DNA of 64,000 nucleotides from Nonomuraea gerenzanensis (GTDB lineage: Bacteria; Actinomycetota; Actinomycetes; Streptosporangiales; Streptosporangiaceae): contig NZ_CP084058.1 in NCBI RefSeq assembly GCF_020215645.1, forward strand, positions 558,001 through 622,000, given 5' to 3'. Positions 24,018-29,986 of the stretch are shown here, piece by piece. The position numbers were made by a program, and so were the translations under genes. Under the pieces are notes generated by a model. It searched no databases and was not told the DNA's origin. It worked only from the letters and a program-made list of their open reading frames with translations. Within the stretch, counting starts at the first letter, position 1, and each line of letters begins with the position of its first letter.

Positions 24018-24205
24018 CCACAACATCCGGTGGCGGTGGGCGCGGGCTCCTGGCCGCAGCAGCCGGACTGCTGCGTCGCCGCCGGGCTGCCGCAGCAGCC
24101 GGACTCCTGCGTCGCGGCCTGGCTGCCGCAGCAACCTCCGGCCGCGGGCGGCGCGAACGCCTCGTGCGGGTCGCCGAGGAAGCCGCCGCTGCTCTGGTCG
24201 GTCAT
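24014..24205 (-). CDS. CCG-repeat Cys-rich small protein
   Basis: A 63-residue protein. ATG 24205 (MTDQSSGGFLG) has AAGGAG 8 bases upstream; the earlier ATG at 24220 lacks one. Four Gly-flanked CCG motifs occur (GGCCGS, SGCCGS, SGCCGQ, TGCCG at the very C-terminus), spaced by Ala/Gln/Thr/Pro linkers of about 10 residues, so 8 of 63 residues are Cys. Vicinal Cys pairs suit binding of soft metals or arsenite. It is followed with overlap by the M28 peptidase gene and preceded by an ArsR-type palindrome (24223-24240). I know no described family. Confidence 0.75.
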   Translation of the reverse strand: MTDQSSGGFLGDPHEAFAPPAAGGCCGSQAATQESGCCGSPAATQQSGCCGQEPAPTATGCCG

Positions 24206-24222
24206 CGTGGACTCCTTCATTG

Positions 24223-24240
24223 GTTAGATAAATGTCTAAT
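24223..24240. promoter_or_regulatory. ArsR-type operator before CCG-protein gene
   Basis: GTTAGATAAATGTCTAAT contains TTAGA-N6-TCTAA, an exact palindrome in the arms, 18 bases upstream of the CCG-protein start. The same pattern recurs at 24667, 26054, 26094 and 26110 in front of the other genes of this locus, so one ArsR protein probably controls all of them. Confidence 0.65.
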
Positions 24241-24282
24241 CACGGGGCATGCCGGCACGCTGGTCGCAACCACGTCAGAGCG

Positions 24283-24651
24283 TCAGGCCGTGACGAGCTG
24301 ACCGGCCGTCGCCGGCTCGGCCAGCGGGCTGAACAGGGCGCCCAGCTTGGCCACGGTGCCGGGGACGATGCGGTAGTAGACCCAGGTGCCACGGCGTTCG
24401 CCGTCGATGAGCCCGGCAGTGCGCAGCACCTTGAGGTGATGGGAGATGGTGGGCGCGGTCAGGTCGAAGGCGTCGGTCAGGTCGCACACGCACGCCTCGC
24501 CGCCCGCGTGGGAGCCGATCATCGACAGCAGTCGCAGGCGTACGGGGTCGGCCACCGCCTTGAGCAGGGAGGCCAGCTCGGTGGCGTCGTTCTCGCTGAG
24601 CGGCTCCCGGGTGATCGGGGCGCAGCACCTCGCGTTCGCGGTGACGGTCAC
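24283..24651 (-). CDS. arsR: ArsR-family repressor with CxC arsenite-type site
   Basis: A 122-residue protein. The winged helix-turn-helix has DPVRLRLLSMIG, the metal-sensing helix EACVCDLTDAFDLTAPTISH, and LKVLRTAGLIDGERRGTWVYYR. CVCDL is the E. coli-type As(III)/Sb(III) site. A Cys pair at residues 9-10 (ARCCAP) recalls the N-terminal Cys pair used by corynebacterial ArsR. Together these suggest an As(III)/thiol-reactive sensor. An operator-like palindrome (24667-24682) lies in its own promoter. The function is well supported; the inducing ion is inference. Confidence 0.9.
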   Translation of the reverse strand: MTVTANARCCAPITREPLSENDATELASLLKAVADPVRLRLLSMIGSHAGGEACVCDLTDAFDLTAPTISHHLKVLRTAGLIDGERRGTWVYYRIVPGTVAKLGALFSPLAEPATAGQLVTA

Positions 24652-24666
24652 GGCGACACCTCCTGA

Positions 24667-24682
24667 TTCGACAACTGTCTAA
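24667..24682. promoter_or_regulatory. ArsR-type operator in arsR promoter
   Basis: TTCGACAACTGTCTAA is TTCGA-N6-TCTAA, one base off the TTAGA-N6-TCTAA palindromes found elsewhere in the locus. It lies 16 bases upstream of the arsR start, between arsR and the 3' end of the upstream flavoprotein gene, consistent with autoregulation. Confidence 0.55.
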
Positions 24683-24696
24683 ATGATAGGCGATGG

Positions 24697-26040
24697 TCAG
24701 CCGCAGCAGCTTCCGCCGGTGGACACCTCGGCCAGCGGCAGCGGGGTGGACAGCAGGCCGCCGCTGAGGCCGGTCGCCAGGCCGACCCGCTGCTCCTGCG
24801 CCTCGGCCAGGCCGGCTGAGCACACGCCGGTCTCGGGCAGTTCGAGCCGTACGTCGCGGGCCGCCTCCCAGTCGCCGGCCAGCGCGGCCACGACGGAGCG
24901 GGCCTGCTCGTAGCCGGTGGCCAGCAGGAAGGTGGGGGCGCGGCCGTAGCTCTTGACGCCGATGGCGTAGTAGCCGGGCTCGGGATGGGCCAGCTCGTCG
25001 GCGCCGTGGGCCGGGACGGTGCCACAGGAGTGCTGGTTGGGGTCGATGAGCGGGGCCAGGGCGCGGGTGGAGCCGAGGATCGGGTCCAGGTCGAGCCGCA
25101 GCTCGGCGGCGATGGTGTGGTCGGGACGGTAGCCGGTGGCGCTCACGATCAGGTCGGCGGTGACCGACTGCTCGTGCCCGGACGGGTCGCGGCTGATCAC
25201 CTCGACGCCCTCGCCGGTGGGGTGCACGCGGTGGACGAAGAAGCCGGTCAGGAGCTGGATGCGGCCGGAGGTGACCAGGGCGTGCAGGCGGGTGCCGAGC
25301 GCGCCGCGAGCGGGGAGCGCGTCGGCGTCGCCGCCCCCGTACGCGCGGCGGGCGTCGCCCGCGCGGATGGCCCAGGTGATCGAGGTGCCGTCGAGCTCGG
25401 AGAGGGCGAGCAGGGTGGTGGCCGCCGAGTGGCCGGCGCCGACGACCAGGACGCGCTTGCCCTCGTAACGGTGCCGGTCGGCGCCGAGGACGTCGGGCAG
25501 CGCGTGGTCGATGAGGCCGGCGGCGCTCTCCTCGCCGTGGGCGGGCAGGCCGCTGGCGCCGAGCACGTTCGGGCTCAGGTAGGTGCCGGAGGCGTCGATG
25601 ACGGCGCGGGCCCGCAGCTCGGTGCCGTCGTCCAGGCGGATGAGGAACGGGGCGTGCTCACGGCCGCCGGTGCGGACGCGGTCGTAGCCGAGGCGGCTGA
25701 TCGCGGTGACCGCGACGCCGGTGCGGACGCGTTCGCCCAGGACCTTGGCCAGCGGGTCGAGGTAGTCGGCGATGAGCTCGGCGCCGGTGGGCAGCCAGTC
25801 GGGGTCGGGCGCGGTCCAGCCGTCGGCCTCCAGCAGGCGGCGGGCGGCGGTGTCGATGTCGTACTTCCACGGGCTGAACACCCGCACGTGCCCCCATCGC
25901 GCCACCGACGCGGCGACTCGGTCGCCCGACTCCAGGATCACGAAGTCGAGGCCGCGCTCGGCCAGGTGCGCGCCGGCGGCGAGCCCGACCGGGCCCGCGC
26001 CGATCACGACGACGGGGCTGCCGCTGTAACTGTCACTCAT
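24697..26040 (-). CDS. ArsO-like FAD/NAD(P) flavoprotein with SCCG tail
   Basis: A 447-residue protein. FAD-binding VVVIGAGPVGLAAG is at the N-terminus and a second NAD(P) motif VLVVGAGHSAATTLLAL lies at about 200. ATGYRPDHTIAAEL is near 305. The protein ends GGSCCG, repeating the C-terminal CCG of the small Cys-rich protein. Family members next to arsR genes are called ArsO or arsenic-associated flavin monooxygenases; substrate is not established. It reads away from the sigma/peptide operon; operator-like repeats lie 14-85 bases upstream. Confidence 0.85.
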   Translation of the reverse strand: MSDSYSGSPVVVIGAGPVGLAAGAHLAERGLDFVILESGDRVAASVARWGHVRVFSPWKYDIDTAARRLLEADGWTAPDPDWLPTGAELIADYLDPLAKVLGERVRTGVAVTAISRLGYDRVRTGGREHAPFLIRLDDGTELRARAVIDASGTYLSPNVLGASGLPAHGEESAAGLIDHALPDVLGADRHRYEGKRVLVVGAGHSAATTLLALSELDGTSITWAIRAGDARRAYGGGDADALPARGALGTRLHALVTSGRIQLLTGFFVHRVHPTGEGVEVISRDPSGHEQSVTADLIVSATGYRPDHTIAAELRLDLDPILGSTRALAPLIDPNQHSCGTVPAHGADELAHPEPGYYAIGVKSYGRAPTFLLATGYEQARSVVAALAGDWEAARDVRLELPETGVCSAGLAEAQEQRVGLATGLSGGLLSTPLPLAEVSTGGSCCG

Positions 26041-26053
26041 GAGTGGCCCCTGA

Positions 26054-26125
26054 ATAGATGCCTGTCGAATCAGCTCCGAGTCTGGACCGCCGCTTAGAAG
26101 TTTGTCAAATTAGAAGTACATCTAA
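26054..26125. promoter_or_regulatory. cluster of three ArsR-type operators in divergent promoter
   Basis: ATAGATGCCTGTCGAA (26054-26069) lies near the flavoprotein start. TTAGAAGTTTGTCAAA (26094-26109) and TTAGAAGTACATCTAA (26110-26125) are directly abutting 16-bp units on the side of the Cys-rich peptide/sigma operon. The last is a perfect TTAGA-N6-TCTAA. Together with the sites at 24223 and 24667 they define a shared ArsR regulon. Confidence 0.6.
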
Positions 26126-26197
26126 GCAGCGGGTGCGTCCTTCGCCGGCGAGCAGCGTCTCCTCCATGACACGTTCACCATCGGAAAGGGAAAGATC

Positions 26198-26302
26198 ATG
26201 GAGCTCTGCTGCACCCCGGAACAGCTCGCCACCTGCTGCGCGCCCGAGGCCAAGCCTGCCTGCTGCGACGCGGCGGCGACCGAGGACGCCTGCGGTTGCT
26301 GA
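26198..26302 (+). CDS. 34-residue Cys-rich peptide
   Basis: A short frame: MELCCTPEQLATCCAPEAKP, then ACCDAAATEDACGC and stop. Eight of 34 residues are Cys, as three CC pairs and a terminal CGC; Glu/Asp are frequent. AAAGGG lies 7-9 bases upstream. It opens the rightward operon and is 31 bases before the SigZ-like gene, directly downstream of the ArsR-type operators. Cys pairs and the shared operator suggest a metal- or arsenite-binding peptide; no homologue is known to me. Confidence 0.65.
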   Translation: MELCCTPEQLATCCAPEAKPACCDAAATEDACGC

Positions 26303-26333
26303 CGTAGCCCTGGAGGAAGGAGGCGGGTCGGTG

Positions 26334-26900
26334 ATGGCGCGGACCGATGACCTGATCGAGGTGTGGCAGGCGATGCGCGAGCGGCTGCTCGGCTTCGTCG
26401 CCTCGCGGGTGGACGACCTTCAGGACGCGGAGGACATCGTCCAGGAGGTGTTCATCAAGATGAGCAGGGGGGTCGGCGGGCTGCGCGACGAGCAGCGGCT
26501 GGAGGCGTGGCTCTACCAGTTGACCCGCAACGCGATCACCGACCACGGCCGCGCCCGCGTCCGCGCCGGGAACCTGCGCGCCCGGCTGGCGGCCGAGCGC
26601 GCCGTGCCGCGAGCCGAGGAGCCGTCCGCTCTCTCGGCGCTCACCGGGTGCCTGGCGCCGCTGCTCGACCGGCTGCCCGAGCGTGACCGTCAGGCCATCA
26701 GGCTGGTGGAGTACGACGGGCTGACGCAGAGCGAGGCGGCGCGCCGCCTGGGCATCTCCGTGTCGGGGATGAAGTCGCGCGTGCAGCGGGCCCGCGGGCG
26801 GCTGCGTGAGCTGCTCATCGGCTGCTGCGCGGTGGCGATGGACGTGCGCGGCGCCGTACGGGACGTACGGGTGGACAGGTCTTGTTCCTGCGCCGACTGA
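26334..26900 (+). CDS. SigZ-like ECF sigma factor
   Basis: A 188-residue protein with AAGGAGG upstream of ATG 26334. Region 2 is DDLQDAEDIVQEVFIKMSRG and WLYQLTRNAITDH; region 4 is LPERDRQAIRLVEYDGLTQS plus RLGISVSGMKSRVQRARGRL. The C-terminus has a Cys-bearing tail (IGCCAVAMDVRG ... RSCSCAD), as in SigZ-type factors, and could sense thiol-reactive compounds directly. No anti-sigma gene is adjacent. It is cotranscribed with the 34-residue Cys-rich peptide and likely controlled by the ArsR operators upstream. Confidence 0.88.
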   Translation: MARTDDLIEVWQAMRERLLGFVASRVDDLQDAEDIVQEVFIKMSRGVGGLRDEQRLEAWLYQLTRNAITDHGRARVRAGNLRARLAAERAVPRAEEPSALSALTGCLAPLLDRLPERDRQAIRLVEYDGLTQSEAARRLGISVSGMKSRVQRARGRLRELLIGCCAVAMDVRGAVRDVRVDRSCSCAD

Positions 26901-26910
26901 GGGCGGCCGG

Positions 26911-27240
26911 TCAGCCGCACTCGTCCGCACCCGGCGGGCAGCAGGCGTTGAGGCTGGTGTGCAGGTCCATGAGTGCCTTACGGATCCGCGCGGCGTCGGC
27001 GCGGTAGTAGACCGTCTTCCACTCCCGCCGCGAGGTCAGCACCCCGCCGTCGCGCAGCGTCGCCAGGTGGGTGGAGGTGGCCGACTGGGCCAGCGACATG
27101 CGCTCGGACACCTCGTTCACGGTCAGCTCGACCCCGCCGGCGAACAGCTCCATGATCTGCTGGCGCGTCTCGCTGGCCAGCGCCTTGAGGAAGCCGCGAG
27201 CCTCGGTGCTCAGCTCGATCGCGTTCGTCGCCATGGTCAT
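26911..27240 (-). CDS. ArsR-family repressor with C-terminal Cys cluster
   Basis: A 109-residue protein; ATG 27240 or 27234 could start it. The winged helix contains LASETRQQIMELFAGGVELT, VNEVSERMSLAQSATSTHLA and LRDGGVLTSRREWKTVYYRA. It lacks CVCDL but ends NACCPPGADECG, a C-terminal Cys cluster typical of another class of thiol-metal ArsR sensors. It is divergent from the second flavoprotein gene and the 59-base gap holds an 8-bp inverted repeat. Convergent with the SigZ-like gene (10-base gap). Confidence 0.88.
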   Translation of the reverse strand: MTMATNAIELSTEARGFLKALASETRQQIMELFAGGVELTVNEVSERMSLAQSATSTHLATLRDGGVLTSRREWKTVYYRADAARIRKALMDLHTSLNACCPPGADECG

Positions 27241-27256
27241 AGCATCACCCCACCCT

Positions 27257-27292
27257 CATCATATTGTGATTTCCAGATACGAGGATATGATG
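27257..27292. promoter_or_regulatory. inverted repeat in divergent arsR2 / flavoprotein promoter
   Basis: CATCATAT (27257-27264) and ATATGATG (27285-27292) are exact inverted copies separated by 20 bases, centred in the 59-base gap between the second arsR-like gene and the flavoprotein gene. It differs from the TTAGA-N6-TCTAA sites, so this repressor probably has its own specificity. Confidence 0.5.
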
Positions 27293-27299
27293 CGGCGGC

Positions 27300-28367
27300 A
27301 TGGACACCATCGTCATCGGCGCCGGCCAGTCCGGCCTGGCCGCCGCCCGCGCCCTGCTCCAGCGCGGCCTCACCCCCGTGATCCTGGAAGCGGGCGACGA
27401 GCCGACCGGCTCCTGGGCGAGCTACTACGACAGCCTCACGCTCTTCTCGCCCGCCGCCTACAGCGCCCTGTCCGGCCAGGCGTTCCCCGGCGACCCCGGC
27501 CACTACCCCACCCGGGACGAGGTCGTCGCCTACCTGCGCCGCTACGCCGACAGCCTCGGCGTGGAGATCCGCACCGGCACGCGCGTCAGCGCGGTCGAGC
27601 CCGACGGCGCCGGCGGCTTTCTGGTGCATCCCGCGAGCGGCGACACCCTGCGCACCAGAGGCGTCGTGGCCGCCACCGGCTCCTTCGGCAACCCGTACAC
27701 CCCCGCACTCCCCGGTCAGGACGGCTTCACCGGCCAGGCCCTGCACGTGGCCGGCTATCGCGATCCCAAGCAGCACGCCGGACAGCGGGTCGTGGTGGTG
27801 GGCGGCGGCAACTCGGCCGTCCAGGTCGCCTACGAGCTGGCCGAGGTGGCCACCGTCACCATCGCCTCCCGCCGGCCGCTGCAGCTCTTCCCGCAGGTGA
27901 TCGGCGGCAAGGACGCGCACTACTGGCACACCACCACCGGCTTCGACGCCCTGCCGCCGCACTGGCTGGCCCGCATCGCCACCGGCACCCTCGTGCTCGA
28001 CACCGGCGACTACGCCGCCTCGCTCTCCGACGGCCGGATGGACCGGCGACCCATGTTCTCCGGCTTCGAGGGGCATCAGGTGGTGTGGGCGGACGGGAGC
28101 CGCGAATCCGTGGACGTGGTCATCTACGCCACCGGTTACCTTCCGTGTCTGGGGTATCTGGCCCCGCTCGGCGCCCTGGACGCCCATGGGCTGCCTCTGC
28201 ACGCCGGCGGGATCTCCATCACTCATCCGGGGCTCGCCTACGTGGGCCTGGAGTTCCAGCGGTCGTTCGCCTCGAACACGTTGCGTGGCGTGCACCGCGA
28301 CGCCGAGCACATCGCTGCCCCGCTGGCCGCGTACGCCGGGGGCGCCCTGGCCGCCTACGGGCTCTGA
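27300..28367 (+). CDS. ArsO-like FAD/NAD(P) flavoprotein, second copy
   Basis: A 355-residue protein. FAD motif TIVIGAGQSGLAAARAL at the N-terminus, SWASYYDSLTLFSPAAYSAL, second nucleotide motif VVVVGGGNSAVQVAYEL at about 160 and VVIYATGYLPCLGYL near 280. It is shorter than the first copy and lacks the CCG tail. ATG 27300 is only 8 bases from the inverted repeat, and no Shine-Dalgarno is visible, so a leaderless mRNA is possible. ArsO-like flavoproteins beside ArsR genes are known; the substrate is not. Confidence 0.85.
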   Translation: MDTIVIGAGQSGLAAARALLQRGLTPVILEAGDEPTGSWASYYDSLTLFSPAAYSALSGQAFPGDPGHYPTRDEVVAYLRRYADSLGVEIRTGTRVSAVEPDGAGGFLVHPASGDTLRTRGVVAATGSFGNPYTPALPGQDGFTGQALHVAGYRDPKQHAGQRVVVVGGGNSAVQVAYELAEVATVTIASRRPLQLFPQVIGGKDAHYWHTTTGFDALPPHWLARIATGTLVLDTGDYAASLSDGRMDRRPMFSGFEGHQVVWADGSRESVDVVIYATGYLPCLGYLAPLGALDAHGLPLHAGGISITHPGLAYVGLEFQRSFASNTLRGVHRDAEHIAAPLAAYAGGALAAYGL

Positions 28368-28403
28368 TCCCGGGGATTGCCCTCACGGGTCATCATCGCT
28401 TAA

Positions 28404-28423
28404 CTTGGACCAGTCGTTCCAAG
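28404..28423. promoter_or_regulatory. TetR operator-like palindrome
   Basis: CTTGGA (28404-28409) and TCCAAG (28418-28423) are exact inverted repeats around CCAGTCGT, ending 15 bases before the tetR start and just upstream of its AAGGAGG. The position fits autorepression of the tetR-ahpD operon. Confidence 0.55.
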
Positions 28424-28438
28424 ATAAGGAGGTGACGG

Positions 28439-29032
28439 ATGCCCGACATCAAGCATTTCGATCCCGAGGCGACCCTGGACCAGGTGGTGGACCTGTTCTG
28501 GCGGCGCGGGGCCGACGCCACCGGCATCGCCGACGTCGTCCAGACGACGGGGCTGAGCCGCTCCAGCCTGTACGCCACCTTCGGCGGCAAGGCCCAGCTC
28601 CAGGCCGCCGCGCTGGGCCGGTACCTGGAGCGGCGATCGCGGCCGGTGTTCGAGACGTTGGCCGCCGACGACCGCGGGGTGCCGGCCGTCGCCGCGTTCT
28701 TCGAGCGGCTGGTGGCGGCGCGGTGTTCGGGCGAGCACGCCCGCTGGGGGTGCCTGGTCACCAACACCCACGCCACCGCCGGCGGCGAGCTGCCGGAGGT
28801 CAGGGAGATCCTGGACCGGCACCACGACGCGCTGCGGGCGGCGCTGCGGGCCGCGCTGGTGGTGGCCCGCGCGAAAGGGCAGCTCCGGGCCGGGGTGGAC
28901 GTGGAGGCGGCGGCGGAGGCGCTGACTCTGCAGGCCTACGCGGTCAACCTGCGCTCGCGTGCCGGTGCCGAGGCGGGCGTTCTGCTGGCGGGCGTGCGTG
29001 CCGTGCTGGATGGGTTGACTGAGGAGAGATGA
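28439..29032 (+). CDS. TetR-family regulator
   Basis: A 197-residue protein; AAGGAGG lies 6 bases before ATG 28439. The helix-turn-helix reads GADATGIADVVQTTGLSRSS and LYATFGGKAQL. The ligand domain has ARWGCLVTNTHATAGGELPE, with a Cys that typifies a TetR group controlling thiol- or electrophile-responsive reductases. The stop overlaps the start region of the downstream peroxidase-like gene, so both form an operon behind a palindromic operator. Confidence 0.88.
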   Translation: MPDIKHFDPEATLDQVVDLFWRRGADATGIADVVQTTGLSRSSLYATFGGKAQLQAAALGRYLERRSRPVFETLAADDRGVPAVAAFFERLVAARCSGEHARWGCLVTNTHATAGGELPEVREILDRHHDALRAALRAALVVARAKGQLRAGVDVEAAAEALTLQAYAVNLRSRAGAEAGVLLAGVRAVLDGLTEER

Positions 29033-29595
29033 TGAGCGGTTTTCGTACCTACGACGAGAGTGACGCCCCTGAGGCGGCCCGCCCCATGCTGGAGGCGGCC
29101 AAGAAGCGGATGGGGTTCGTGACCACGCTGAACGGGGTGATGGCCGAGTCGCCTGAGCTGCTGGCCGGGTACAACGCGCTGGCCGAGCAGTTCGGCAGGT
29201 CGTCGTTGCCCGCGGTGGCCAAGCAGGTGGTGCTGATCACGGCCAGTGTGGAGAACGGTTGCGAGTACTGCGTGGCCGCGCACTCCACGCTGGCGTTGCG
29301 GGCCCGGGTGCCCGCCGAGGTGGTCGAGGCGCTGCGTGCGGGGCGGCCGCTCGCCGACGAGGCGCTGGAGGCGGTGCGCCGGCTGACGCGTGCGGTGGTG
29401 ACGCGGCGGGGCTGGGTGGAGGAGGCCGAGATCGAGGCGTTCCTGGCCGCCGGTCACACCCGCCGCCACGTGCTGGACATCGTGCTCGGCGTCGGCATGA
29501 AGACCCTGTCGAACTACACCAACCACCTCGCGCACACCCCGCTGGACCCGGCCTGGCAGGGCCAGGAGTGGACCCGGGAGCAGGCGGCGCTCTGA
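29032..29595 (+). CDS. AhpD-like / carboxymuconolactone decarboxylase family protein
   Basis: A 187-residue protein; ATG 29032 is preferred over 29029 by spacing from GAGGAGAG. It carries the AhpD-type active site ENGCEYCVAAHS (E-x3-C-x2-C-x3-H). This family uses the C-x-x-C pair for thiol-dependent peroxide reduction. It overlaps the TetR gene by 1-4 bases and is the last gene of the operon, so it is presumably the regulated detoxification enzyme. Confidence 0.87.
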   Translation: MSGFRTYDESDAPEAARPMLEAAKKRMGFVTTLNGVMAESPELLAGYNALAEQFGRSSLPAVAKQVVLITASVENGCEYCVAAHSTLALRARVPAEVVEALRAGRPLADEALEAVRRLTRAVVTRRGWVEEAEIEAFLAAGHTRRHVLDIVLGVGMKTLSNYTNHLAHTPLDPAWQGQEWTREQAAL

Positions 29596-29650
29596 TCACC
29601 TCGCCTCGGACAGCGCCTTCGCGGCCACCATCCCCCGGGCAGCACCGAGG

Positions 29651-29965
29651 TCAGGCGGCCCGGCGATCCGGGAGCGCGGGGCCGCGCAGGACCCGCCACA
29701 GCACGTACGCCTGCAGCAGCCCCACCCCCGTGAGCAGCACGATCAGCAGGACGGGATCCTCCAGCCCGGGCGGCACCAGCTCCCACCCCCACCAGATGAG
29801 CGGCCCGAGGGGAAAGGTCACCAGCATCAGGGCGAGGCCGGACAGCAGGATCGGGTCCTGCACGGTGAGCAGGGTGACCACCGAGACGACGCCGAGCAGC
29901 AGCACCAGAGCGGCGTACGCGAGGGCGAGCACCCCCGCGAGCCGGCCGTTCCTGTAACGCCTCAT
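29651..29965 (-). CDS. small integral membrane protein (SCO4225-like)
   Basis: A 104-residue protein with three hydrophobic helices (ALAYAALVLLLGVVSVVTLL, ILLSGLALMLVTFPLGPLIW and PVLLIVLLTGVGLLQAYVLW) and short charged ends. It resembles actinomycete SCO4225-type membrane proteins, which have no known function. It lies 21 bases downstream of the HelR gene on the same strand and may be cotranscribed. Confidence 0.6.
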   Translation of the reverse strand: MRRYRNGRLAGVLALAYAALVLLLGVVSVVTLLTVQDPILLSGLALMLVTFPLGPLIWWGWELVPPGLEDPVLLIVLLTGVGLLQAYVLWRVLRGPALPDRRAA

Positions 29966-29986
29966 GCGCCCGGCCTCTCCCGACAG

